Below, piece by piece: positions 1 to 10,557 of a stretch of 64,000 bases of DNA (position 1 is the stretch's first letter; every line of letters starts with the position of its first letter). Below the pieces are notes generated by a model. The model saw only the letters and a list, made by a program, of their open reading frames with translations. It was not told the DNA's origin and ran no database searches. The stretch is from Ischnura elegans (taxonomy: Eukaryota; Arthropoda; Insecta; Odonata; Coenagrionidae), in contig NW_025791658.1 in assembly GCF_921293095.1 (NCBI RefSeq), positions 6,572,001 through 6,636,000 of the forward strand, read 5' to 3'. The translations under genes and the position numbers were made by a program.

Positions 1-161
1 GCATCAATTTGTTTACTTTCACTAAATTAAAATATTTCAAATCTGGAAAAAGATAAACTAGAATTGTTTAAAGTATACCGGGACTAGCCGTGGAAATAAC
101 TTACACGGGAGTCACCCGCAATGCACAATCGTGCAAAAGATCCACAGAGAAAAAAATCATC

Positions 162-235
162 CGCCTTGACCGGGATTCGAACTCGGATCCCCCGATTTCC
201 GGTCGAGTGCTTTAGCCAGTTAAGCTACCATGGCT
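162..235 (-). pseudogene. tRNA-like segment, left arm
   Basis: Read on the minus strand this folds as a tRNA-like cloverleaf: a mostly paired acceptor stem, a D-arm with stem TAGC/GCTA, an anticodon stem CTCGA/TCGGG with loop CCGGAAA, and a T-arm with loop TTCGAAT. The apparent anticodon is GGA, but base 33 is C rather than the near-universal U and there is no long variable arm as in tRNA-Ser. It is therefore best read as a tRNA-derived SINE head or pseudogene. The internal promoter boxes look largely intact (inference). Confidence 0.6.
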
Positions 236-508
236 TTTTCATTCTTCCCTGTGGATATTTGTGGATATTTGTGGACACTACCTGACAAGGAGTTGCTGGA
301 CTGCTGAGCATATGATAAGTTATCACCTCAGCTAGTCCCAGTATACTTAACACTAGTCAAAAGCGAACACCTCTATGTGTTCTATGTCCGGGCCTGCTCT
401 CCGGCTGTGGTGCTGTGCACACAATTGGACTGCTTGTGGCATCATATGCTCAGCAGTCCAGCAATTCCTTGTCCGGTAGTGTCCACAAATATCCACAGGG
501 AAGAATGT

Positions 509-582
509 CGCCTCGGTAGCTTAACTGGCTAAAGCACTCCACCGGAAACCGGAGGATCTGGGTTCAAACCCCGGTCAAGGCG
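509..582 (+). pseudogene. tRNA-like segment, right arm
   Basis: This is the mirror copy of the left-arm tRNA-like segment. The acceptor CGCCTCG pairs with CAAGGCG at six of seven positions, the D-stem is TAGC/GCTA, and the T-loop is TTCAAAC. The anticodon arm has diverged (CTCCACCGGAAACCGGAG) and no longer forms a normal 5+7+5 arm, so this copy is unlikely to be a working tRNA. Confidence 0.6.
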
Positions 583-857
583 GATGATTTTTTCTCCGTG
601 GATCTTTCGAACCTAGTATTGATAACAAGATTGGCACTATTTTGTATTAACCTGAGGTATGTAGATAGGCACCACTAATTCTATGGCTCTGGACCTACTT
701 TTGATGGTTGATAGTTTGGTCAGAGATTATAACAGGCAATGGAGGCATAAATGGATGGCCAAAAAGCAAAAAACTCTACCAACATTCAGGCTAACCCCAG
801 CATTGAGCAAAACCGATATGCCTCCAACAGTGAAATTAATAACAGTAGATTAGGAAA

Positions 858-1637
858 CAGTGACGGATTTGAAAAATATTCTGGTTAATATGGGTAGGGT
901 AATGGGTAGATATCAACTGAAAATAAGCACGAAGAAAACCAAGATCTTACTATGCAGCAGAAGAGAAGAAGTCAAGACTAACATTAAAATAGGGAAGCAA
1001 AAACTGATAGAGGTGGATGAATTCTGTTATTTGGGAAGCAAGATAACTAGTGACGGGAGAAGTAAGAAAGAAATTATCAGCAGAATAGCCCATTCAGCAG
1101 CAGGAATAGACCATCAATAGGCGAAGAGAGCATTCCACCAAAAGAGAGACCTGCTTACAGCGGGAAACTTAAATATGGAAGTAAAGAAACAATTTATAAG
1201 AACCTACATCTGGAGTATGATCCTCTACGGAAGTGAGGCACGGACAATGACCGCAGCGGAGAAAGCAAGGATAGAGGCCTTTGAAATGTGGTGCTACAGA
1301 AGAATGATGAAAATCAAATGGGTCGACCGAGTTAGTAACGAGGAACTTCTAAGAAGAGTAGGAGAGAAGAGAAGCCTCATGAAAACCTTAATAAGAAGAC
1401 GGAACAACCTTGTAGGCCACATCCTGAGACATGATGGCCTGATGAAGACAATCATCGAAGGACAAGTGGAAGGCAAGAACGGAAAAGGAAGACCTCTAAC
1501 AAAATATATGGAACAAGTAAAGAGAGATGTGAAAGAGAAGAAATATGTAGGTGTGAAAAGATTAGCTGAAGGAGAATTGAGTGGAGAGCTGTGTCAAACC
1601 AATCCTAGGATTGTTGACCAGTGATGATGATGAGATT
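858..1637 (+). mobile_element. LINE fragment, reverse-transcriptase C-terminal region
   Basis: Two open stretches in different frames (860-1120 and 1175-1624) encode consecutive parts of one non-LTR reverse transcriptase. The first contains FCYLGSKITSDGRSKKEI, typical of the segment just after the RT core. The second contains an ILYGSEA-type motif, MWCYRRMMKIKWVDRVSNEE and a GRP-rich tail. A stop and a frame change lie between them. The 3' end is the short tandem TGATGATGATGAG, as in many LINE tails. The fragment lies downstream of exon 6 of gene 1, presumably in an intron. I recognise the protein type but do not assign a clade. Related fragments lie at 5452, 6066, 6600 and 18382. Confidence 0.8.
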
Positions 1638-1639
1638 AG

Positions 1640-2516
1640 GAAAGGTCTTTTGCCAAATTTTACCTACATAACCTTAAAAACATAAATAGCCTCCTGAAAC
1701 GCTATAAATAACATACAATCTATATGCATTCCCTCTGTTTTGGTGCTGGCTAACAGCTATGAAATGATGGAAGAAACTGAGAGCAGAAATCAATGGATGT
1801 TGAAATTAATCAAGGGTATTATCTAAGCTTTGCATGATTGCTAAACACTATGAGGATTTATGAGGGCCAGTATGGTAATGGATATAGTTTTCATGGTGTT
1901 TTATTGTCCATTAATGAAGCAAAAACATCGAAGGAGCACTGAAATGCGAATAATTATAACCAAAGGTGTTCATGGTCTGGTAGTTCAAGTTTACGTTAGT
2001 CCGCATCATAATCCCTCAGAAACTAAAATAAAATACATAATACCTTGACAACCACACCATAACTCTGATAGCATCAACTAACATTTCTCAACTTCCAAAG
2101 ACAGCTGAATCAGCATCTCAAATATTTACATTGTTATTATGGTGCTAAAAATATTGAAAACTAATTGCTGATATTGAAGAAACTGAGAAAAAGCAGAGGA
2201 CCACCCACTTGGTTGATTATTTCTTTTTTTAATATCATTGAGTACTTAAACATAAATCGAAACGTCCGCCACTTTCAACAACTTTATCTTCACGTTTACA
2301 TTTTAACACAAGGTAATCCATGGTTTAGCTCCCCTACCACTTTAATGCCCAGGATTGGGACTTAACCGACCCATAGCATTGACACCAGTTTAGCCAGACA
2401 TCATAAAACCAGCCCAAAATGGACCAGTCTTGAGCCAAAGCCAAAGCTTACGGTAACTTAATTTTGAAACTTCAGATAAATTGAAAGGGATCATAAATAC
2501 CATAGATAATAAATAC
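1640..2516. other. Non-coding stretch, presumed intron of gene 1
   Basis: It is AT-rich. Short open frames on either strand show no recognisable domain and no convincing paired splice sites. It probably belongs to the intron that follows exon 6 of gene 1. Confidence 0.4.
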
Positions 2517-2602
2517 CTTTTCCTCTATATCCATTGCTGGGTTATTGCCAGTGCCTCTATCACAACGGTGACCAGAAGAGGTGGTGTTTGAGGACTTTTT
2601 GG
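2517..2602 (-). CDS. ZAD gene 1, exon 6 (partial gene, continues left)
   Basis: A pyrimidine-rich tract ending in CAG precedes the exon at 2602, and the exon ends AAG before GTATTT at 2516-2511. Read with phase 1, matching the phase-1 donor of the exon at 3108-2799, it gives 29 codons rich in Ser, Thr and Asn and ending in MDIEEK. The 3' side is in phase 0. No domain is recognised, and it is probably part of the flexible linker between the ZAD and downstream fingers. The support is splice-site quality and phase fit rather than homology. The donor GTATTT is weaker than the others in this gene. The rest of the gene would lie beyond the left edge of the window. Confidence 0.55.
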
Positions 2603-2798
2603 CTGAAGAAGAAGAAGAAGGAAGCAAAAACAAATACTTAAATTAAGCTGAAAAATTATTTCCACTCAATAGAGTCACGTGAATTGAAGTTATTGTGAGA
2701 TCTTAGAGAATTATAAGTTTAAGTAGTTATAGTAGTTAGCCCTTAATTCACTTAAAAATGCTTTGGTGCTCTCTGTGAATGGGATTTGTTCTACTTAC

Positions 2799-3108
2799 AA
2801 AGTGCCTCCTCCACCAATTTTGGCATATGCTCCTTAAACATTTCCGCTACCGCTTTCTTCACTTCTCTCTGTATTTCTGCTTGCTTTTTTTTGTTAGTTT
2901 CCTCCAAAACCCCCCTCAGATCCTCTAACTTGAGCATAACCATATCAGATTCTCCTTTAGAAGTCCTTTTTGTCGACTCTGCTTCAAACTTTTCCTTCTC
3001 CTGGCTATCAGTGGTCTCCAAAGCAACAGGCCTCACCTTTACTTGATGTGAATCCAAAAATTCCCGAAGGTCATCAGTGGCTTTCCTCTTCCTTCCAGTT
3101 TTCCGGGC
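2799..3108 (-). CDS. ZAD gene 1, exon 5: basic, helical linker
   Basis: The acceptor is TATAG at 3109-3110 and the donor GTAAGT at 2798-2793. The exon is 103 codons plus one base (enters phase 0, leaves phase 1). It starts with a basic, possibly nuclear-localising cluster (RKTGRKRK), continues with a Lys/Glu/Ser-rich stretch, and ends in a predicted amphipathic or coiled-coil helix of alternating Leu/Val and Lys/Glu (LEDLRGVLEE to KLVEEAL). No catalytic or binding motif is seen. Placement in the ZAD gene is inferred from strand, order and phase (exon 4 ends phase 0, exon 6 begins phase 1). It could belong to another nuclear protein gene on the same strand. Confidence 0.6.
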
Positions 3109-3234
3109 CTATAAGCAAATAAATCACGAAATAATTAACATGTAAAAAATGTATCACAACAATGCCAATTAATATTTATTTATGCGTATCTATGTTACCA
3201 GCTGACCGAGTGGTCAATTTGTAACTTTCCTTGA

Positions 3235-3237
<3 letters not shown>

Positions 3238-3272
<35 letters not shown>

Positions 3273-3273
3273 G
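3238..3273. repeat. (AAT)n microsatellite
   Basis: About twelve tandem ATA/TAA triplets. Shorter, interrupted TAA runs recur at 3417-3450. Both lie in intron 4 of gene 1. Confidence 0.95.
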
Positions 3274-3951
3274 CAGCATTGCTAATGGCTTCGATGAATG
3301 ATGCGCCTCATGATGCGCCCTGTAACGGACGCGAAAGCTTGCATGACAAAGTGCAACACGCAGCTGCACCCAGAAGACGTTAGCAATGATGCCTCTCGCT
3401 GCAAAAACCTACGTTCAAATAATAATAACAGTACTAATAATAATAATGCATTGTAACATATAGAAATGAAACCACACACCAAGTTCTGCCTTTGGGTCAA
3501 GGCTAAGGTATGCCTGTGAATGTTAGCCTCATCTTGAGATGTATACGTAGGCTCTTCATCGATGTCTAAAGGTCAGTTTGCTGGCCACCTCGGCATTTTT
3601 TTTTCGGACACAAGGCCATTCAAGCTCTCTGAAGTAAACGGGAAAAAGGATTAGCGGAATTTATCAAGACAATTGTCAAGATAATTTCCCCACGCACACC
3701 CACTCGCTGCTCCACACACCAGTTCACAGATTATCACTCATTCAACGTTCACTTTTTTACCGCCTTCCCTCAATTCTTAATTCCCTTCCTCCGAGTATTG
3801 ATCCTTTTTCCCTATCCCCGAAAGTCTTTACTAAACTGGCTCTACGTTGCCTCTCTGAACATCAATAACAACACTTCCCATTTCTTACCATTGCTACAAT
3901 TTTCCTTAGCTTAATAAACTTGTGTTCTTTAATTTCGAGGTTTTGATTCTC

Positions 3952-4013
3952 TGGTTGGAAGGAAATTACTTTGCTTTTCTACAAAGAAAAGCAAAGTAAT
4001 TTCCTTCCAACCA
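3952..4013. repeat. Perfect 29-bp hairpin
   Basis: Arms 3952-3980 and 3985-4013 are exact reverse complements (29 of 29) with a 4-base loop ACAA. The arm contains GGAAATTACTTTGCTTTTCT. No terminal duplication is evident. It may be the snap-back product of a replication or repair event. Confidence 0.9.
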
Positions 4014-4235
4014 TATAATGGAATTCTACAAAGTAAAGGCCTCAACAATTCAGTGCATTTTGATTCTCGTTATATTTTATGTACTTGATCCTCGGCATAT
4101 TTTAGGTCGATGCGATTCCCGTAACATTAAATGTATTTTGTTTCTTGTTATATATTATTTATTATCTTGTTATGTCACTGTAAATTGGCAATAATTGCTG
4201 TATGTGGGCTTTTGAAATAAAAAAATAAATGACCA

Positions 4236-4291
4236 TTCCTTATAAATAGTTTAGTAACATTTAAGGGTCACTAAACTATTTCTAAGGAATT
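4236..4291. repeat. Imperfect 21-bp hairpin
   Basis: Arms 4236-4256 and 4271-4291 match as reverse complements at about 19 of 21 positions around a 14-base loop. The arm contains AATAGTTTAGT. It lies in intron 4 of gene 1. Confidence 0.75.
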
Positions 4292-4963
4292 CACTTGGGT
4301 TTCCTAGTAAAGTGATACCCTCACAGACTAAGTTTCTTTAAATTTAGATGAAGCTGAAACCTGGATTTTGGAGTCACCAAGAAGCACTAATCGCATGCTA
4401 ATCAAATTGACATTGCATAAAGGGAATGACAGCTTCATTGGGATACTATGGACAATAAAGGCCTTACGATTTAAATATGATGATAGCTGATTTGAAGGGC
4501 TTTAAAATTGACAGCAGAGAAAGTGACTGAAATCTGGAGTATGATAAATTTTTTAACGCAATAAAAAAGTGTTATAAATATGCGAAAGAGGGCAATCAGA
4601 ATTAGATGAGGTAGGAATTGATAAAATCACATTATTCTGGAAACAATGAAGGATAGATACAGCAAATATAAAACTTTCAGAGGAAGTCATGATATTGAAG
4701 ATGTGGAAATTATATAGAGTAGCCAGAAAGAAGGACACACAACTAGTTAGTGAAGAAAATTGCAGGTGTTATGAACAAGAAATTGACTTTAAGAATAATA
4801 ATGTTAATTATAGGCATATACCCAATTTAGAACAGAACATGCACATCTCTTTCAATATATCTCAATAGCAGAGACCCCAAAAAATGTGGAATACACTAAA
4901 ACAAACAGTTTAAACAATAAAACAAATAGTGTAAAGAAGTCTGAATAGTGTGGGGATATATTT

Positions 4964-5370
4964 CTAATGCATGAGGCACAGAGCTCAGGGAAACATCTCT
5001 TAAAAATTACCCATTAAAACTGCCTAAGGTCGGAAAGTATCCTTAGTTTGATAGGGTAATGATAATCCTTATTTAAGCCAAGCGCTACCTGCTAGCAGGG
5101 TACTCTGCTACCTGCTGGCAGCCTGCGTCGTATCGGCGCTCAAAACCTCGCCCCAAGGTCACATCCCTGGGTGACAGCTGGAACCAGAAATGTGTCACAC
5201 AGACTTTTCCCAGCATTCATACTTAGCTGTTGCGCGCTTGAAAATTTTCACTTTTCCTTTAATCGCGAAAAATAGATATCGTCATTCGAAAATCTAAGAG
5301 CGTGAAATGCGTACTCCAAGAGTAATAATCTTACAATTTAGGCAACAAAAAAATAATAGGAAACCACCCT
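4964..5370 (-). mobile_element. MITE family A, truncated copy
   Basis: This is a minus-oriented copy of the roughly 660-bp repeat seen complete at 9891-10557. It covers the 5' terminus (AGGGTGGTTTCCTATT at 5370) to just past the middle (CATGAGGCACAGAGCTC). The 3' half is missing. It faces a plus-oriented 3' half (5535-5918), with a LINE tail between them, which gives a local inverted arrangement. Confidence 0.8.
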
Positions 5371-5451
5371 ATTATGCTTGCTTTTGAGACAAGGGTTTCT
5401 GGTAAGGGGGATGTTTATCTGAAGAATGCATTTGCTTCAAAGCAAAACTTT

Positions 5452-5520
5452 GATCATCATCTTAATTAGTCAACAATCCTAATATAGGTTTGACGCAGCT
5501 CTCCATTCCTCTCTCTCCTA
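5452..5520 (-). mobile_element. LINE 3'-end fragment
   Basis: Reverse complement of the last 70 bp of the LINE fragment ending at 1637. It contains the GTCAAACC, ATTGTTGAC and ATGATGATG-type tail. It sits between two opposed MITE A copies. Confidence 0.7.
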
Positions 5521-5534
5521 GAACAACAACGCAG

Positions 5535-5918
5535 GCTGCTAGCTGGTAGCGCTTGGCTTAAATAAGGATTATTATTCCCCTGTCAAGCAAAGGAAACTTT
5601 CCGAACTTAGTTATTTTTAATGTGCCATTATTATGAGATGTTTCCCTGAGCTCTGTGCCTCATGAATGCATTGGTAATGTCAGACGATGAAAAATTCCTA
5701 TCTACTCGTATAGAAACTAGGTCCCTGTGACGCCACGTGGAGTGGCATCGCATAGGCGCCAATCTGGCCTTTTTCAAATGAGGATAAAAATTAACCATTG
5801 CCATTCGCCTAAACTGGGATTCCTAAAACCAAATAATTTGTATATTATTAATACACTAATGGTGGGTAACGAATCGCAATCAATGCCTTTCCTTTTCTTT
5901 GATGAAGGAAACTACCCT
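5535..5918 (+). mobile_element. MITE family A, 3' half
   Basis: It matches the second half of the 9891-10557 copy from the GCTAGCTGGTAGCGCTTGG segment to the terminal GAAGGAAACTACCCT. An open frame at 5727-6017 is merely repeat sequence. Confidence 0.8.
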
Positions 5919-6065
5919 CTTTACAAGGGTATTGGGAAAAAGAGAATATGTTGGAGAATGTGTTCATTGTTGTATTGCCTGGTCCAGAAATTAACACACT
6001 CGCGTCGATTCTTGTGAGTAGTTTTCAACTCGACTGTAGGTCAAAGAGTGCTACTTGCACATCCT

Positions 6066-6250
6066 TAAAATCATCATAATTAGTCAACAGTCCTAAGATT
6101 GGTTTGACGCAGCTCTCCATTCCTCTCTCTCCTATCCGCTACCTTTTAAATTACTACATCTTTCTTCTCCTTTACATCCTTTATACCCTATCCTACATAA
6201 TTCATTCCGGAACATCTCTTGTCCATCTTCCATTCCACCTACGATTATAA
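6066..6250 (-). mobile_element. LINE C-terminal and 3'-end fragment
   Basis: On the minus strand it encodes a decayed version of the extreme C-terminus of the LINE at 858-1637 (the GGMEDGQ to GYKGCKGEER segment) followed by the same 3' tail with GTCAAACCAATC. It has one or more stops and frameshifts. It lies in intron 4 of gene 1. Confidence 0.65.
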
Positions 6251-6599
6251 CACAAATAGCCAACAACTGAATGCGTATAATTTTCATTTCATTAACTGCT
6301 TCATAAAACCACAATGCCCAAAATTTCTTAAGCTAAAAACGTAAGAAAATTCATCGAAAAAAAATCTGCCTGTATGTGCTCCGAGACACCCTATGTAGAC
6401 TCAATACAGAAAGTCCTTCTGACAAGCAAATTTGATACTCATTCACGTAGTTTTATTGAATTTGTATTCTTATTTTATTATAATAAATTAAATATGATTT
6501 AAAATGATACAGCCGCTCTTGATTTATAAATGGTGTAACTAAACTGTAAGTTGATTGATTGTTAGGCGGTAAGAAGTTTGCCGGATCAGCTAGGCTATC

Positions 6600-6935
6600 T
6601 GCAAGCCTTTTCATAACTACTTTTTTCTTCTCTTAAACATCCTTTATAACCTATCCTACGTAATTCAATCGGAGCCGTATCTTATCCTTCTTCCATTCCA
6701 CCTACGATTGCTTTCATCACGCCAACATGTCTCAAAATGTGGCCAAGTAGATCTTCTGCTTAAGGTTTTTAAAAGACTTTAAAAGACTCATTTCTCCCAC
6801 TCTTCCTAGCACTTCCTCATGACTTACACGGTCAATCCATTTTATCTTCATCATTCTTCGGTAGCATCAAATTTCGAATGCTTCCACTCTTGACTTCCCT
6901 GCTGCTATCAACGAGCAAGTCTTGCTTCCATAGAA
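6600..6935 (-). mobile_element. LINE reverse-transcriptase C-terminal fragment
   Basis: The minus strand encodes a decayed counterpart of the 1175-1624 reading frame of the LINE at 858 (the MMKIKWIDRVSHEEVL segment and the following VGHILRH-type region), with several frame breaks. It ends about 30 bp from the donor side of exon 4 of gene 1. Confidence 0.7.
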
Positions 6936-6967
6936 AACTTTGATAAACAAAGCAAAATTGAACTCAC

Positions 6968-7087
6968 CAAATCATCATTGGCCAAAGGATCCCTGGCATC
7001 ACTTGAAGTTCCAGAAGGATCTGTCGTGCGCAGCACAGGATTATGCCCTTCCTCAAAGTGGTCTTCTATCTCCTCTTTCATGGAAAA
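6968..7087 (-). CDS. ZAD gene 1, exon 4 (40 codons, paralogous to gene 2)
   Basis: The acceptor is TTCTAG at 7088-7089 and the donor GTGAGT at 6967-6962. The exon is exactly 120 bp, phase 0 on both sides. The peptide is acidic, starting FSMKEEIEDH and ending DPLANDDL. The exon at 62954-62835 has the same length and phase and about 15 of 40 identical residues (F..KEE, E, P, G.S.DA.DPL..DD), so the two exons are paralogues. Position after the ZAD suggests an acidic linker. No catalytic motif is visible. The nearest LINE debris begins about 30 bp downstream, close to the donor. Confidence 0.8.
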
Positions 7088-7466
7088 CTAGAAGAGAATG
7101 CCTGGTGTCACTCAATAGATTCAAAATAGATTATTTTAAACGAAAAATCCGAGTTAACAAATTCAGAACAGAGCTCGTCAATTGGCATGGTCCCGTCCAT
7201 AACCAACCATATTTTATCATTAGTCCAGCATAAGTTATGCTCACCAAAAAAAACCTCATTTCATTTGATTTGGGACACATCGTCGTGTGTTGATATCGCA
7301 ACTCAGAGCAGTGCGGCCCCATAGCACAATGTGTTTTCTTTCACTGATGATAATCCCCGACACCAATCACTAAAACCCAGTACCAAAGAAACACAATTAG
7401 CCTTACTGCAAAATTCGCAAAAATGTATACTTATCCTGAAATATTGTCAACATGCACTTTAATTAA

Positions 7467-7557
7467 GCCTGGCGATAGTGAAATCTGTGAGCCTGGCGAT
7501 AGTGAAATCTGTGAGCCTGGTGATAGTGAAATATGTGAGCCTGGCGATAGTGAAGTG
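7467..7557. repeat. 24-bp minisatellite, about 4 copies
   Basis: Three full units of GCCTGGCGATAGTGAAATCT plus GTGA, beginning at 7467, 7491 and 7515, and a fourth partial unit at 7539. The first two are identical. It lies in intron 3 of gene 1. Confidence 0.95.
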
Positions 7558-7574
7558 CTATAAGAAGATTACGA

Positions 7575-7925
7575 CTAGCATTTATTGAAATCCTTAATGG
7601 TTCGGGGGAAAAACGAATTCCCATATCTATCCGTTCCACAACACATTTCCCTTAAATTATCGCTTCTATGGTACTTGTGAATATAGGGGGCCTCTAATAG
7701 TATGTTCTCTGTGTCGCTTTTAAAGATATCCATTCTCAGTTGCTCAAGCAATCTAAGCCTAGTGCGCAGCCTCCGAGTCTCCAGTGGCTCCCAGCCTAAT
7801 GATCTTAACATCTGAGCAACGCTGTCTGTACGCTCGTAGTGGTTTATGACAAATAGCGTAGCCTTCCTTTGTATTTTACTTGAGCAATGGGAGGCTATAC
7901 ATGATAATTTTTAACTCATATCACA
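7575..7925 (-). mobile_element. Jockey/CR1-like LINE, C-terminal fragment
   Basis: The minus strand encodes the end of a non-LTR polymerase: a QRKATLFV-type motif, LRSLGWEPLETRR, then TDRYGNSFFPRTIKDFN. This series (LGW..L..RR followed by FFPRTI..WN) marks the C-terminus of jockey/CR1-group LINEs. The 7811-7575 part is open. Upstream coding is truncated. It lies in intron 3 of gene 1 and is a different LINE type from the 858-1637 family. Confidence 0.75.
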
Positions 7926-8048
7926 CAACAGACAGTCGTACAATTGAGAGAAGGTTGTAAAACCTTCCACTTTTGTAGTACAACTGTGAATTTGACCAAC
8001 TGAAGTTCTTTCAATTCAGGTTCCACTGCAGATGAGATTAAAACTTAC

Positions 8049-8204
8049 CAACATATTGGCTCTTGGTGATTGGCAGTCAGGCACAGGAATGTATATTTCA
8101 GTTTTTTGGAGTGAGCATTCGAGCTGTGAGGAGCCTTCAGTCGCATCTCGAATGCAGTCGTTTGTTTCATCACGAGACTCCACTGACCCCTCTCCTTGGA
8201 TACT
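8049..8204 (-). CDS. ZAD gene 1, exon 3
   Basis: The acceptor is TTTTTCTACAG at 8205-8206 and the donor GTAAGT at 8048-8043. It is 156 bp, 52 codons, phase 0 on both sides, so it joins exon 2 (ends phase 0) and exon 4 (begins phase 0) without a frame change. The peptide is acidic and Ser-rich and contains VESRDETNDCIRDATEGSS and IYIPVPDCQSP. No known domain is seen, and it is likely linker. A second copy of its acceptor region lies upstream at 8507-8592. The gene order is based on strand and phase, not on a transcript. Confidence 0.7.
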
Positions 8205-8506
8205 CTGTAGAAAAAGTAACACTGATAAAAAAACTCACCCCAACCAAAATCAACAAATAACTGATGCTCTTAATGTTGATGAATTAGGATTTTTTAAATC
8301 ATCTCACTACTATACTATAAAACACAGACGTATCTCTCCGTCTGTCATTCAATCACCCAAAAACTACGGAAATAACGGAAATGAAATTAGGCAGAGAGAT
8401 CTTAACGACACAAATCCTACAAATAATATGACTTAAAAGTTAAAAATTGGGACCGTTTCAACACAATCTTTACATTCTCAGCAGAGGACCCAAACTAATC
8501 ATCAGC

Positions 8507-8592
8507 TGCCCTCTCCCATTGGATACTCTGTAGCTAAAGTTACAGTAAATAACAACTCATCTCCTTCCAAAGTCAATAAATTAGTACTGCTC
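8507..8592 (-). repeat. Duplicate of exon 3 acceptor region
   Basis: About 85 bp match 8186-8270 with roughly 70-75% identity, including the GGATACTCTGTAG acceptor core (minus strand CTACAGAGTATCC). Downstream of this duplicated acceptor the exon reading frame is lost within about 30 bp, so it looks like a relic of local exon duplication. Confidence 0.5.
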
Positions 8593-9094
8593 CAAATCTT
8601 GGTCAGGAAGAGAACATGATGGATAATATTTATGCAAAATAAAAAACCAAGACCAAATCATTTCCAATGCTCCGGCTATTTCATAAAACTACAGTTTGTC
8701 TATTTTTAAACTAACTGTCACATTCCCTTCCATCACAGTACCACTGTATGGTGACTGAACAATGTGCTCATGTAAAACTCACTCCGAGAGCTTCGTTCGT
8801 TCGCGCTGTTCTTCAGACCTAAAGAGAATCAAGAGGTCCAGGATTTGCAAGATTTCAGACTTCAAATTATTTAATCTACTTAATTTTATTATTTATGGTG
8901 AAACCATCTAAGTAAGCAGCAGAGATAAAGTACACTTGTATAAATGAGATGGCAGCCAATGAAAAGGCTACAATCATGAAATGTAAAAAGTCAAATAAGT
9001 CGGTCATAAGTCAGTGTGGCAGTTTTCGCACAACCAGCAAGGACCAATATATCAGCCTCTGAAACAAGTCTACATAAACAAGTTAAGTTAAGTT
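8593..9094. other. Intron 2 of gene 1, nothing recognised
   Basis: AT-rich sequence without recognisable coding potential or repeats. Confidence 0.35.
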
Positions 9095-9098
9095 TTAA

Positions 9099-9379
9099 CC
9101 CTCTTAGTGCAACGGGCGGACACGTTGGTTTCTGCTCCACCAGCGAAAAGTGCCACAAGATGATACACAAGCTCGAGCATAGACCGGATTATCAAACCAA
9201 TATTGCTGAAATAAATAAATTTATCCTTTATACAATGTATTGGCATATTAAAATCAACAAATAATTCCTTTTTAGTAAAATGAAAAAAACATTACATTGA
9301 TATCTAAAATAGTAACTTCATATTGTGTTTTTTCATTAAGTGCTACAAGGGTCTTAAATTTAGGTAGGAACTTTGAGGG
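9099..9379. mobile_element. piggyBac-type MITE
   Basis: A 281-bp element flanked by TTAA at 9095-9098 and 9380-9383. Its termini are CCCTCTTAGTGC and, on the other side, GAACTTTGAGGG (inverted CCCTCAAAGTTC). TTAA duplications and CCCT-type ends are the hallmark of the piggyBac superfamily. It is non-autonomous with no transposase frame. It lies in intron 2 of gene 1. Confidence 0.7.
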
Positions 9380-9890
9380 TTAATAAACAAGTCTAAGAAA
9401 AGAAAGTCAAATGGTGGCAACACCATTATCTCTCCTGTTGCAGCAACAGCACAAACTCTCATGAAATGGTATGATAGACAACAACGCATAGTGGGTCGTA
9501 ATAAAAAAAGCTGGTCAAAAATCACTGTAGTCTTAAGTACCTATTGACAAATAATTAAAACTTTTTGAGATTGGTGTATTTCAAAGATGCAATGAAAATT
9601 ATGTAGGATGATTCAGTCCACAATTTGTTCATAAGGCCAATTATATTTAAATATAAGGAAAAACTATGTGGGATACATAATGACCAGGGTTAAGACAAAA
9701 TTTTGCTACAGGAACATCTGGGGAAATATAGAATTTCTTTTATTATAAATAATGTTAAAGCTATCAAATAGCTGTGCATGAGGTGTATGACGACTAAATA
9801 TTGGTATTAGGTCTTAAAACTTGAAATTTTGGTCACTGAAGTACATATAATAATATAAAAAATACCATTCACCAATATTTTTTTGCCAAT

Positions 9891-10557
9891 AGGGTGGTTT
9901 CCTATTGTATTTTCATTGCCTAAATCGAAACATTATCACTCCTGGAGTATGCATTTAACGCTCCTAGATTTTCGAATGACGATATCAATTTTTCGCGATT
10001 AAACGAAAAGTGAAAATTTTCAAGCTCGCAAAAACGCGACGGCTAACTAAGTAGGAATGCTGGGAAAAGTCCGTGTGATGTCATTCTGGTTCCAGCTGCT
10101 GCCGTGTGAGGCCAACTTGGTGCGAGGCTTGAGCGACTGATATGACACAGGATGCTAGCAGGTAGTAGAGTACCCTGCTAGCTGGTAGTGCTTGGCTTAA
10201 ATAAGGATTATCATTACCCTATCAAACGAAGGATGCTTTCCGACCTTAGCCAGTTTTAATAGGTGATTATTAAGAGATGTTTCCCTGAGCTCTGTGCCTC
10301 ATGCATGCATTGGCTATCTAAGACGATGTAAAACTCCTATCTACTCATAAAGAAACTAGGTCCCTGTGACGTCACGTGGAGTGGCATCGCATGGGCGCCA
10401 ATCTGGCCTTTTTCAAATGAGATTAAAATTGACTGTTGCCATTTGTCTAAACTGGGATTTCTAAAACCAAATAATTTGTATATTATGAATACACTAATGG
10501 TGGGTAAGGAATCGCAATCAATGCATTTCGTTTTTTTTTGATGAAGGAAACTACCCC
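9891..10557 (+). mobile_element. MITE family A, full-length copy
   Basis: About 665 bp with imperfect terminal inverted repeats: AGGGTGGTTTCCTATT at the left, ATGAAGGAAACTACCCC at the right. It contains a short internal inverted pair around GCTAGCAGGTAGTAGAG / TACCCTGCTAGCTGG. Three other copies occur in the window (4964-5370, 5535-5918, 61589-62152). The copy at 61589 is flanked by TA, which suggests a Tc1/mariner-like or related origin. No coding frame is present. Confidence 0.8.

Larger units (their letters stand above)
136..607. repeat. Palindromic pair of tRNA-derived repeats (foldback)
   Basis: Two arms, 136-315 and 441-607, are inverted copies of each other with scattered mismatches, separated by about 125 bp. 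Each arm carries a tRNA-like segment next to the outer end, then a stretch containing TCCACAAATATCCACAG, then a shared inner end at ATCATATGCTCAGCAG. The left arm has one extra tandem copy of a 12-13 bp piece. The pair looks like two tRNA-derived SINE-type sequences in head-to-head orientation, or one foldback element. A shorter inverted match (about 72-100 against 325-352) suggests the palindromic structure reaches further left. No ORF is present. Confidence 0.75.
3274..4963. other. Intron 4 of gene 1, left part
   Basis: Apart from the two hairpins listed separately there is no recognisable coding sequence. An open frame at 3282-3500 on the minus strand is low-complexity and overlaps the TAA repeats. 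The rest is AT-rich with no supported feature. Confidence 0.4.

Noticed and set aside
3282..3500. 72-codon minus-strand frame in intron 4
   Set aside because: It is built partly from TAA microsatellite sequence (LLLLVLLLLF) and has no recognisable domain.
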